In this document: positions 56,358 through 64,000 of the stretch, one piece after another
How the letters are laid out: each line of letters begins with the position of its first letter
How positions within the stretch are numbered: the first letter of the stretch is position 1
The notes under the pieces: generated by a model
Database searches by the model: none
What the model was told of the DNA's origin: nothing
What the model saw: the letters and a program-made list of their open reading frames with translations, nothing else
Position numbers and translations under genes: made by a program
NCBI GenBank assembly: GCA_963774345.1
Contig: CAVZFB010000054.1
Span: 62,001 to 126,000, forward strand
DNA length: 64,000 nt
Source: AP-15 sp963774345
GTDB lineage: Bacteria > Pseudomonadota > Alphaproteobacteria > ATCC43930 > CGMCC-115725
Direction of reading: 5' to 3'

Positions 56358-57233
56358 ATGACCTTTGCGGAGCTGATCCCGATCGCGCTCAAACTGAGCA
56401 TCATTCTGTTGGTCTTCTCACTGGGGCTCCGCGCCGACTGGGCTGATGCGATCTCGCTGTTTCGAGAGCCTGGACTCTTTTTCCGCTCATTCCTGGCGAT
56501 GGTCGTGCTGATGCTCGCGTTCGTCCTTGCGATCGCGTCATTCTTCGATCTCCAGCCCGCGGTCAAGATCGCCATCCTCGCGCTTGCCGTATCGCCGGTA
56601 CCGCCCCTCCTGCCGGGAAAGCAGGAGAAGGCCGGCGGCTCCGCGTCTTATGCGATTGGACTGCTAGTGGCAGCAGCGCTGGCCACGATCGTCCTGATGC
56701 CGCTCCTCGTCGAACTGCTCGGCCGCTATTTCCACGTTGACGCCCACATGCGGTTCCGCAATGTGGCCTGGATCGTCATCGTCATGATAATCGGACCGCT
56801 CGCCGCCGGGATGGTCGTTCGCCAAATTGCGCCCGAGTTCGCCGAGCGAATCGTCAAGCCCGTCTCGATGTTTGCGAACGTGTTGCTTGTCCTCGTGGTT
56901 CTCCCGATCCTCTTCAGCGCATCGCAGACGATCTGGGGAATGATCGGCAACGGCGTTCTCGTGGTGCTTGCGCTATTCACGCTGGTCGGCATTGCGATCG
57001 GGCATTTTCTCGGCGGCCCCAACCCCGACGATCGCACCGTGCTGGCGCTCGCCACCGGCACCCGCCATCCGGGCCTCGCGATGGCGATAGCCGGCGCCAA
57101 TTTTCCCGATCAGAAGGGGGCGGTGTTGGCGGTGGTGGCCTGCCACGTTATCGTCTGCTTGATCCTATCGATTCCCTACCTGACCTGGCGCAAGCGAATC
57201 CACGCGGCAAGCGTGGCAAAGGCTCGGCCGTGA
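56358..57233 (+). CDS. bile acid:sodium symporter (BASS) family transporter
   Basis: A 291-residue membrane protein with about nine hydrophobic segments. BASS marks: SLGLRAD near residue 20, ALAVSPVPPLLPGK near 75, and GTRHPGLAMAIAGANFPDQ near 235. Relatives import bile acids, organic anions or sulfonates with sodium. ATG 56358 follows a GGGAA site; the longer frame upstream lacks one. The position before the sulfatase suggests transport of a sulfate ester or its product, by inference. Confidence 0.8.
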   Translation: MTFAELIPIALKLSIILLVFSLGLRADWADAISLFREPGLFFRSFLAMVVLMLAFVLAIASFFDLQPAVKIAILALAVSPVPPLLPGKQEKAGGSASYAIGLLVAAALATIVLMPLLVELLGRYFHVDAHMRFRNVAWIVIVMIIGPLAAGMVVRQIAPEFAERIVKPVSMFANVLLVLVVLPILFSASQTIWGMIGNGVLVVLALFTLVGIAIGHFLGGPNPDDRTVLALATGTRHPGLAMAIAGANFPDQKGAVLAVVACHVIVCLILSIPYLTWRKRIHAASVAKARP

Positions 57234-57335
57234 TGGATACACGCGGCAAGACCACCGAGTTTGCGACCGCGGCCGTTAGCGCGAGGCGCGGCAAGCGCCG
57301 CTGCCTTCGAACAAGCCTCGGCCACGGAGTTGTAC

Positions 57336-57707
57336 ATGGAAGAATGGCTGGTCTTATTGACGAAAAAGTCGGTGGTGGTGATCGACGCGATGGCGCTCGC
57401 CATCATCGTCTTTGGCACGATCGAAGTCTTTGTCACCGTGCTTCGGTTGATGCTCAATCCGTCGACGACCAACCACGAGAGGCGGGTTGTGTGGCTGCGC
57501 TTTGCGGGCTGGTTGGTGGCTGGACTCACCTTCCAGCTCGCCGCCGACGTCATCGAGACGGCGATTACACCAAGTTGGGACGATATCGGCCGGCTCGGCG
57601 CGATTGCCGTCATCAGGACGTTTCTCGACTACTTCCTCGGACGCGACACCGGAGAATTGCGTGCGCGGGACCGCTGGTCCGCCGGTGAAGTGCCGGCTGA
57701 GCCCTGA
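57336..57707 (+). CDS. DUF1622 membrane protein
   Basis: A 123-residue protein with two or three hydrophobic segments (VVVIDAMALAIIVFGTIEVFV; WLVAGLTFQLAADVIETAI) and a conserved-looking basic patch NHERRVVWLRFAGW. It matches the DUF1622 pattern; function unknown. GGAG precedes ATG 57336. It lies 100 bases after the BASS gene. Confidence 0.75.
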   Translation: MEEWLVLLTKKSVVVIDAMALAIIVFGTIEVFVTVLRLMLNPSTTNHERRVVWLRFAGWLVAGLTFQLAADVIETAITPSWDDIGRLGAIAVIRTFLDYFLGRDTGELRARDRWSAGEVPAEP

Positions 57708-57890
57708 GGCAACGATCGTCGGCTTTACTGGATCACCTGCCTGCACCACCGGAGAGAGGCGCCAATAGCTAAAACGACACGTCAAACCCACGGAATGCCC
57801 GATCGCCCAGGCCCTCACCGTCTCGGCTGTCGGGTCAGCCACCAGTCGTCCCGCATCCGCGGACAAGCTTTCCTTTGAGGAGGACAAGAA

Positions 57891-59489
57891 ATGGCTCAAA
57901 CAAGACGACAAGCTTCGGGCAAGCCGAACATCATTTTGATCGTAGGGGATGATGTTGGCTATGGTGATCTCGGCCCTTATGGCGGCGGTGAGGGGCGTGG
58001 CATGCCTACCCCGAATTTCGACCGCATGGCGAGCGAGGGAATGACATTCTTCTCTTTCTATGCCCAACCAAGCTGCACACCTGGCCGTGCCGCCATGCTG
58101 ACAGGGCGTATCCCGAACCGCAGCGGCATGACGACCGTCGCCTTTCAGGGTCAAGGAGGCGGTTTGCCGGCAGAAGAATGGACGTTGGCGTCGGTTCTAA
58201 AGACGGCGGGTTACAACACATTCTTCACCGGCAAATGGCATCTTGGCGAGGCCGACTATGCGCTGCCAAACGCTCATGGGTTCGATGAAATGAGGCATGC
58301 CGGCCTCTATCACTTGAACGCCTACACCTACGCCGATCCAACCTGGTTCCCTGATATGGATGCGGATCTGCGCGCAATGTTTACGAAGGTCACCAAAGGT
58401 GCGATGTCGGGCAACGCGGGAGAGACGGCACGCGAGGACTTCAAGATTAATGGCCAGTATGTCGACACGCCTGTCGTCGATGGCGGCCTGGGTGTTGTTG
58501 GCATTCCATTTTTTGATGGTTATGTCGAGAAAGCGGCGACCGAATATCTGGACCGCAACGCAAAATCGACCACTCCATTCTTTATGAACATCAACTTTAT
58601 GAAGCTCCATCAGCCAAACATGCCCCACCCGGACTATGTCCACAAATCAATGTCCAAGAGCAAATACGCGGACTCAGTGGTTGAACTTGATGCACGTGTT
58701 GGCCGGATTATGGATAAGCTTCGTGAACTCGGGCTCGACAAAAATACGCTCGTTTTCTTCACCACCGACAATGGTGCCTGGCAGGACGTTTATCCTGATG
58801 CCGGCTACACACCGTTCCGAGGCACCAAGGGAACGGTGCGCGAAGGTGGCAATCGCGTTCCCGCGATCGCGTGGATGCCGGGCAGGATCATGGCAGAAAC
58901 AAAGAATCATGACCTTCTTGGCGGCCTTGACTTTATGGCGACCTTTGCGTCTCTCGCCGGGGTGACGCTGCCGGAAAATGATCGTGCCGATAAGCCGATA
59001 ATTTTTGATAGCTTTGACATGTCGCCGGTTCTCTTTGGCACCGGCAAGTCGGCGCGCAAGTCATGGTTTTATTTTACCGAAGATGAGCTGACGCCTGGTG
59101 CTGCACGCGTCGGCAATTACAAGGCTGTCTTCAACCTGCGTGGCGACAACGGTGCGGCGACCGGCGGTCTCGCGGTAGATACGAACCTGGGATGGAAGGG
59201 GCCGGAAGCGTATGTCGCCACTGTCCCCCAGGTATTCGATCTCTGGCAAGATCCGCAAGAGCGGTACGATATCTTCATGAACAATGTCACCGAAAGAACC
59301 TGGACGCTGGTAACGATCAACGCGGCGGTCAAAGAATTGATGCAAACCTATATCAAGTACCCGCCTCGTAAGATCCAAAGCGAAACTTACACTGGCCCGA
59401 TCACCATCTCGCACTATCAGCGGTTCCAGCACCTTCGAGATGCCCTCGAGCAGCAAGGTTTCAACATGTCCCTGCCGGTGGGCAATTAG
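57891..59489 (+). CDS. arylsulfatase, cysteine type
   Basis: A 532-residue type I sulfatase. Active-site motif C-T-P-G-R begins at Cys62 (PSCTPGRAAMLTGR), the residue converted to formylglycine. Metal ligands: VGDDVGYGD near residue 19 and TTDNGAW near 297; FFTGKWHLG near 115 carries Lys and His of the site. No signal peptide is seen, so the enzyme is probably cytoplasmic or exported another way. GAGGAGG supports the ATG. Codon use is somewhat less GC-biased than in the neighbours (many T-ending codons), which may mark transfer. Confidence 0.93.
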   Translation: MAQTRRQASGKPNIILIVGDDVGYGDLGPYGGGEGRGMPTPNFDRMASEGMTFFSFYAQPSCTPGRAAMLTGRIPNRSGMTTVAFQGQGGGLPAEEWTLASVLKTAGYNTFFTGKWHLGEADYALPNAHGFDEMRHAGLYHLNAYTYADPTWFPDMDADLRAMFTKVTKGAMSGNAGETAREDFKINGQYVDTPVVDGGLGVVGIPFFDGYVEKAATEYLDRNAKSTTPFFMNINFMKLHQPNMPHPDYVHKSMSKSKYADSVVELDARVGRIMDKLRELGLDKNTLVFFTTDNGAWQDVYPDAGYTPFRGTKGTVREGGNRVPAIAWMPGRIMAETKNHDLLGGLDFMATFASLAGVTLPENDRADKPIIFDSFDMSPVLFGTGKSARKSWFYFTEDELTPGAARVGNYKAVFNLRGDNGAATGGLAVDTNLGWKGPEAYVATVPQVFDLWQDPQERYDIFMNNVTERTWTLVTINAAVKELMQTYIKYPPRKIQSETYTGPITISHYQRFQHLRDALEQQGFNMSLPVGN

Positions 59490-59499
59490 CCGGTGGTAA

Positions 59500-59529
59500 A
59501 TATGGCCCCGGCTTCTGCCGGGGCCATAT
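59500..59529 (+). terminator. strong hairpin after the arylsulfatase gene
   Basis: A perfect 13-bp stem, ATATGGCCCCGGC and GCCGGGGCCATAT, with a TTCT loop, begins 11 bases after the sulfatase stop. A U-tract is lacking, so it may stop transcription weakly or protect the 3-prime end. Confidence 0.65.
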
Positions 59530-59561
59530 AGCCATATCCGAGCTCAAAAAGGGAGAAAAAG

Positions 59562-61097
59562 GTGCATTCCGCTTTGCGCGTATTTGCCATCGCGGTGGCT
59601 ATCGCCCTTGATCTGTTGTTGCTGCGGGCGACGGTGGCGCAGCAGCCCGCGGCGCCACCGCAGCCGGTCGCGGCGCAGGAGCCGGAACCGGCGAATCCGC
59701 CGGCGTTCAAACCGGAACAGCTCGACCAACTTCTCGCGCCGATCGCGCTCTATCCCGATGAGCTGATCGCCCAGATCTTGACCGCCGCCACCTATCCGCT
59801 CGAGATCGTCATGGCGGCGCGCTGGGTCGCGGACCCGAAGAATGCGGCGCTGACGGGCGATGCACTCGCGAAAGCCCTAGAAGGGCAAAGCTGGGACGCC
59901 AGCGTCAAATCGTTGGTGCCGTTTCCCAGCGTCCTCAAGATGATGTCGGACAAGCTCGACTGGACGCAAAAGCTCGGTGACGCTTTTCTCGGCCAGGAGC
60001 AGGATTGCCTTGCCTCGGTGCAGCGCCTGCGGCGCAAGGCGCAAGCCGCAGGAACCCTGAAATCGACCCCGCAGCAGAAGGTGACGGTCCAAGCCCCTCC
60101 CCCGCCGCCGGCCCCAGCCACTGGAGGGCCGCCCGTCATGGCTCCTATCACAGAGGAACCGACCATCGCGATCGAGCCTGCCGATCCCGGGCAAGTCTAT
60201 GTGCCTTACTACGATCCCGCTACGGCGTATGGGGCCTGGCCGTATCCGAACTATCAGCCCTATGCCTTTCCGCCGCCGGTGGGCTACGGCATAGTCGCCG
60301 GCTTGGCGACCGGTCTTGCCTTTGGCGCCGGGGTCGCCGTCACCAGCTCGCTGTGGGGCTGGGGGCGTCCCAATTGGGGCGGCGGCAGCATCTCGATCAA
60401 CTCGAACCAATTCAACCGGATCAACCTCAACCGCAATGTGGTCACCGGCAATACCTGGCAGCACAACGCGGTGCACCGCCAGGGAGTCGCCTATCGGGAC
60501 GCGGCGACCGGCCAGCGCTTTGGCCGGGGGACAACCGGCGCAGCTGCCCGGCGGGACTATCGCGGGTATGCGGGACAGGGTGCGGGCGCCGCGGCGGGCC
60601 GCGCCGGAGGCGTAGCGAATGCCGCAGCGGGCCGTACCGGGGGCTTGGCAAACGCCGCAGCGGCACGCCCTGCAGCGCAAAACCGTGTGGCGGCTGCTCG
60701 CCCCGCGGCCCAAAATCGTGTAGCCACGAACCGCCCCGCAGCGCAAAACCGTGTGGCGGCGGCGCACTCGGGCGGACAAGGTCTTGCGGCGCGTCCCGGA
60801 GGCCAGACGGGTCGTCAGGCTCTGGCGCAACACCCCAATATCGGCGCATCGCGCGGCGCCGGAGGTGGTGGCGGCTTCGCCGCCCAGCGCTCGGCCTTCA
60901 ATCCGAGCAACGGCGCTCAGGCCCGTTCCTTTTCACAGCGCGGCGCGGCAAGCCGCCAGCAATTCGCGGGCCGGGCTCAGGGCGGCGGTCTTCAACGGGC
61001 CGGCGGTGGAGGCGGCTTTCACGGCGGAGGCGGCGGGGGCGGCTTTCACGGTGGTGGTGGCCGCGGCGGCGGGGGCGGGTTCCATGGCAGACGCTGA
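59562..61097 (+). CDS. DUF3300 protein with low-complexity C-terminus
   Basis: A 511-residue exported protein with a GTG start after GGGAGAAAAAG. A signal peptide (VFAIAVAIALDLLLLRATVAQ) is followed by the DUF3300 domain (residues about 45-200: LAPIALYPDELIAQIL, ARWVADPKN). A tail follows that is rich in Ala, Gly, Gln and Asn, with 11-residue repeats (RPAAQNRVAAA) and a final glycine-histidine stretch (GGGGFHGG). Function unknown. It pairs with DUF2950, as often seen. Confidence 0.85.
   Translation: MHSALRVFAIAVAIALDLLLLRATVAQQPAAPPQPVAAQEPEPANPPAFKPEQLDQLLAPIALYPDELIAQILTAATYPLEIVMAARWVADPKNAALTGDALAKALEGQSWDASVKSLVPFPSVLKMMSDKLDWTQKLGDAFLGQEQDCLASVQRLRRKAQAAGTLKSTPQQKVTVQAPPPPPAPATGGPPVMAPITEEPTIAIEPADPGQVYVPYYDPATAYGAWPYPNYQPYAFPPPVGYGIVAGLATGLAFGAGVAVTSSLWGWGRPNWGGGSISINSNQFNRINLNRNVVTGNTWQHNAVHRQGVAYRDAATGQRFGRGTTGAAARRDYRGYAGQGAGAAAGRAGGVANAAAGRTGGLANAAAARPAAQNRVAAARPAAQNRVATNRPAAQNRVAAAHSGGQGLAARPGGQTGRQALAQHPNIGASRGAGGGGGFAAQRSAFNPSNGAQARSFSQRGAASRQQFAGRAQGGGLQRAGGGGGFHGGGGGGGFHGGGGRGGGGGFHGRR
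60666..60764 (+). repeat. 33-bp coding repeats in the DUF3300 gene, three units
   Basis: Three in-frame units of 33 bases encode RPAAQNRVAAA-like segments, at 60666-60698, 60699-60731 and 60732-60764. A shorter repeat pair (GGVANAAAGR and GGLANAAAAR) lies just upstream. The tract is prone to length change by slippage. Confidence 0.75.
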
Positions 61098-61125
61098 CAT
61101 CACCTCAAGCCGAAGAGGGGCCGCC

Positions 61126-62091
61126 ATGTTCACTATTCGGTTCGTCCCGCAGGCGCCGGCCGCTTTGATCGGGCTGATCCTGGCGCTGTTTTTTGCGATC
61201 GGCCAGGTGCAGCCGGTCCGCGCCGCGGCAGGCGCTCCGGCATCGGTTCACCAGCAGAGCTTCGCCTCGCCCGAGGACGCGCTGAAGGCCGTGCTTGCGG
61301 ATTTGAAATCAGGCAATCTTTCGGGACTGGCCAAGATTTTTGGACCTGACATCGAGCCAATTCTTCATTCGGGCGACCCGGTCGAGGACAAGAACGCTCG
61401 GGAGCGCTTCGTGGCTTCGGCCGACGAACGGCACCATTTCGACGGATCGGGCGATACCCTTACCCTGGTCATCGGCAAGGATGACTGGCCATTTCCGATC
61501 CCGTTGAAGAAAGTCGACGGCCACTGGCGGTTCGACACCGCGGCGGGGCAGGAGGAGATCCTCAACCGGCGCATCGGCCAAAACGAGCTGTCGACGATCC
61601 AAACCATGCTTGCTTTTGTCGACGCCCAGCGCGATTTCGCCGATCTGCAGCGGCAGCAGAGTGGCACCGCGGAATACGCGCAGCACATCCTCAGCACTCC
61701 CGGCAAAAGGGACGGTCTCTACTGGCCGACGGCCGAGGGTGAGCCGCCGAGCCCGCTTGGCCCTTTGGTGGCGGAGGCGCGCGCCGCGGGTTATCGGCGT
61801 GGTACGAAAGAAGCCCCGACGCCCTATCACGGCTATTTCTTCAAGGTGCTGACTAGCCAAGGCCCAAGCGCGTCCGGTGGCGCCGCCGATTACATCGTCA
61901 ACGGCCGGATGATCGGCGGCTTCGCCCTCGTCGCCTGGCCGGCGCGCTACGGCGATTCCGGCGTGATGACGTTCATCGTCAATCATCAGGGGACGGTGTA
62001 CCAGAAGAACCTCGGGCCGCAGACCGCCGAACTCGCCCCGGCCATCAATACCTTCGATCCCGACCCGAGCTGGCAAAAAGCCCAGCCCTGA
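61126..62091 (+). CDS. DUF2950 protein
   Basis: A 321-residue exported protein. The signal peptide ends near VRAAAG. The DUF2950 region includes SFASPEDALKAVLADLKSG, the late PYHGYFFKVLTSQGP and GVMTFIVNHQGTVYQKNLG. AGAGGGG supports ATG 61126; longer frames upstream run inside the DUF3300 gene. Probably an envelope protein acting with DUF3300; mechanism unknown. Confidence 0.85.
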   Translation: MFTIRFVPQAPAALIGLILALFFAIGQVQPVRAAAGAPASVHQQSFASPEDALKAVLADLKSGNLSGLAKIFGPDIEPILHSGDPVEDKNARERFVASADERHHFDGSGDTLTLVIGKDDWPFPIPLKKVDGHWRFDTAAGQEEILNRRIGQNELSTIQTMLAFVDAQRDFADLQRQQSGTAEYAQHILSTPGKRDGLYWPTAEGEPPSPLGPLVAEARAAGYRRGTKEAPTPYHGYFFKVLTSQGPSASGGAADYIVNGRMIGGFALVAWPARYGDSGVMTFIVNHQGTVYQKNLGPQTAELAPAINTFDPDPSWQKAQP

Positions 62092-62167
62092 CCGCATGGC
62101 GTTCCTGTCTCCTCAGCCAAGCTGAACTAGAGATTCGTTTCCGTAACCGTCGTCTTGCTACCAACTC

Positions 62168-62971
62168 ATGATCCTCAGCCTTCTGCGAGAGTTGATCGAC
62201 CTCGGTCTCGGCGTCTTCGGACTGGTCGTCTTTGCCGTGCTCGTATTGTCGGGTGAGATCGGTTTTCGGATCGGCCGTGGGCGAGCCCGCGCGGCGGCCT
62301 CGCCTGATAAGGAGAGCGCCGGCGTCTCGACAGTGACAACCGGCATGCTGGGACTGTTAGCGTTCACCTTGGCTCTGACTATCGGTTTGGCACAGGATCG
62401 GTTCGAGGCGCGGCGCCACGCGACCCTCGACGAAGCCAACACGATCGGCACCGCCTGGCTCCGCACGCAGCTGGCCGGCGCGTCCGGGAAGCCGATCGCG
62501 GCACTGATCGAGGAGTATGCCCGCGGTCGGCTCGACTATCTCGTTGCGGTCAACCCGAATACGGCCGATGAGGCGCTTGCGCGCACCAACGCCTTGCAGA
62601 CCGCGATCTGGCAGCGCAGCTTGACGGTATTGGCGGGAATGCCGCCGACATTGGCTTCCGCGCTGATCGCCTCCCTCAACGATATGTTCGACGCCAGCCT
62701 GGTGCAGCGGTATGCGATGCAAGGCCGTGCGCCGAGCGAGACGATGCTGATGTTGCTCGGTGGCGCCATGCTCACGGTCGGCGCACTCGGCTACCAGATG
62801 GGGCTTTCCGGTCGACGGCAGCTGATCCTGTCCCTGCTCCTGCTGCTGATGGTCAGCAGCGCCATGGCGCTGATCATCGATTTCAACCGGCCGCGTCTGG
62901 GCTTCACCCAGATCAATCCGGCTCCGCTGATCTGGACGATCCAGGGCTTCGCCCCCACTCCGCCGCGGTGA
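62168..62971 (+). CDS. DUF4239 (bestrophin-like) membrane protein
   Basis: A 267-residue protein. Hydrophobic segments lie at residues 8-30, 58-78, 195-220 and 222-240. RFEARRHATLDEANTIGTAWLR near residue 80 is the family signature. DUF4239 is annotated as bestrophin-like, but channel activity is not established to my knowledge. No ribosome binding site is clear. Confidence 0.75.
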   Translation: MILSLLRELIDLGLGVFGLVVFAVLVLSGEIGFRIGRGRARAAASPDKESAGVSTVTTGMLGLLAFTLALTIGLAQDRFEARRHATLDEANTIGTAWLRTQLAGASGKPIAALIEEYARGRLDYLVAVNPNTADEALARTNALQTAIWQRSLTVLAGMPPTLASALIASLNDMFDASLVQRYAMQGRAPSETMLMLLGGAMLTVGALGYQMGLSGRRQLILSLLLLLMVSSAMALIIDFNRPRLGFTQINPAPLIWTIQGFAPTPPR

Positions 62972-63072
62972 GATAGCTCACGAATGACGCTTAGAGCGGG
63001 CGGGGCGGTTCACGCCGCGACCGTCCGGCGAAGGAACTTGGCGCGCCTCGGTGCATTTGCCACAATCACGTG

Positions 63073-63829
63073 ATGCCCGATGATCCCACCATCGCCGAAC
63101 TCGCCCGGATGATCGACAAAGCGCGCCGCGCAATCGTCTTTACCGGCGCCGGCATCAGCACCGAATCGGGCATTCCCGACTTCCGCAGCCCCGGCGGCAT
63201 CTGGACGAAAATGGCGCCGATCGACTTCGCCGATTTTCTCGCCTCGGAGGAGGCGCGCCGTGAGACCTGGCGGCGGCGCTTTGCGATGGAGGAGACCTTT
63301 CGCGCCGCGGAGCCGAACCGCGGCCATCGCGCGGTCGCCGAACTGGTCCGCCGCGGCACGGCTGCCGCGGTCATCACCCAGAACATCGACGGGCTGCACC
63401 AGGCCTCCGGCATCGCCGATGACCGAGTCATCGAATTGCACGGCAACACGACCTATGCCCATTGCCTGGATTGCGTACGGCGTTACGAACTGGCGGCGCT
63501 GCGTATTGCGTTCGAGCGCGACGAGACCATCCCGCTTTGCGACGCCTGTGGCGGCTTCGTCAAGACCGCGACGATCTCGTTCGGCCAGGCGATGCCGCCC
63601 GCGGCGATGCAGCGCGCGCAGAGCGAAACCCTGGCCGCCGATCTGTTCATCGTCGCCGGCTCCTCGCTCGTGGTTTATCCCGCCGCCGGCTTTCCCGGAA
63701 TTGGCTCAACGCAACGGCGCAGCGCTGGTCATCGTCAATCGCGAGCCGACCGGGCTCGACGCCATCGCCGATCTCGTGCTCCGCCGCGCCATCGGCGAAA
63801 CCCTCGGCGCCGCAATCGGCGTCGCCTAA
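63073..63829 (+). CDS. SIR2-family NAD-dependent deacylase, one +1 frameshift
   Basis: After repair, a 251-residue sirtuin. NAD motif VFTGAGISTESGIPDFRSPGG near residue 18 (in two parts), NIDGLHQ, and the catalytic His in ELHGN near 122. The zinc ribbon is CLDCV and CDACG. The frame changes near 63697: TTT CCC G GAA TTG has one extra G. Without it the end reads FPELAQRNGAALVIVNREPT, the normal last strand. It removes acyl groups from lysines using NAD. The lesion affects only the last 45 residues. Confidence 0.87.
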
Positions 63830-63851
63830 GCTGATTCTGGGAGGAAGGCCT

Positions 63852-64000
63852 ATGAGACTCGAAGGCAAGGTTGCTCTGATCACCGGGGCCGCGTCCGGCA
63901 TGGGCGCCAGCATGGCCCGGATCTTCGCCGGCGAAGGCGCCAAGGTCGTCGCCGCCGATATGCTCGAAGACGAAGGGAAGCGGGTCGTCGCCGACATCAC
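63852..64000 (+). CDS. SDR-family protein, N-terminal part (runs off window edge)
   Basis: The first 49 codons of a short-chain dehydrogenase: MRLEGKVALITGAASGMG with the TGxxxGxG dinucleotide motif, then AKVVAADM. GGAGGAAGG lies just upstream of the ATG. The remainder is beyond the window. Confidence 0.8.
   Translation, partial: MRLEGKVALITGAASGMGASMARIFAGEGAKVVAADMLEDEGKRVVADI

Overview
The window looks like chromosomal DNA of a high-GC alphaproteobacterium. Pointers are the Caulobacter-type cpa/tad gene order, an LdtR-type MarR regulator, a CtrA-like site upstream of cpaA, REP-like palindromes of kinds common in this group, and many short-chain dehydrogenase, glyoxalase and acyl-CoA catabolic genes. 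I cannot place it to genus. I saw no rRNA, tRNA, CRISPR array or intact transposase gene.

Layout. 0-5.3 kb, minus strand: a catabolic run of Fe-ADH, SDR, GMC oxidoreductase, and two near-identical alpha/beta hydrolases around a small secreted protein; the last is cut by the window edge. 5.4-8.5 kb: a tightly packed cassette of polysaccharide deacetylase-like, low-MW tyrosine phosphatase-like and ATP-grasp genes, followed by a relic of a second deacetylase C-terminus. 8.6-11.6 kb: VOC, AhpD-like and DUF962 genes, then asd. 11.7-14.4 kb: yejEF peptide-type ABC importer parts. 14.6-24.1 kb: a Tad pilus assembly block (cpaABCDEF, tadBCD) without a pilin gene. 24.3-26.9 kb: alaS. 27-31.8 kb: membrane and cell-envelope genes (PAP2, methyltransferase, GT2, GT87-like). 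31.8-32.8 kb: a DUF442-type phosphatase-like gene and an LdtR-like regulator.

32.8-39 kb carries a valine-catabolism set (isobutyryl-CoA dehydrogenase, 3-hydroxyisobutyryl-CoA hydrolase, mmsB). It is split between the hydrolase and mmsB by about 3 kb of accessory DNA: a MNT/HEPN pair, a serine-recombinase fragment, a RES-domain toxin-like gene of lower GC, and a MITE-like inverted-repeat element. 39-45 kb: a D-aminoacylase-type amidohydrolase, an ETHE1-rhodanese fusion, and a large orphan histidine kinase. 45.2-49.2 kb: a tandem pair of nearly identical ABC solute-binding protein genes, a TAXI-protein relic and an intact TAXI gene. Then come a 21-bp-spaced repeat cluster and hemB. 50.8-64 kb: lipase, SDR and FtsJ-like methyltransferase, a sulfatase set (formylglycine-generating enzyme, AraC regulator, BASS transporter, DUF1622, cysteine-type arylsulfatase), a DUF3300/DUF2950/DUF4239 group, a sirtuin and a partial SDR.

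The most unusual feature is a set of 17 single-base insertions in eight genes: asd, the PAP2 gene, the HIBCH gene, the ETHE1-rhodanese gene, both solute-binding copies (four each), hemB (four) and the sirtuin. Every event is +1. I found no deletions and no nonsense substitutions in these genes, and removing the extra bases restores full-length reading frames. Twelve of the 17 lie between 45.4 and 50.7 kb. Insertion-type sequencing error is the simplest explanation. The clustering, the presence in essential genes and the one-sided direction make it worth checking against raw reads.
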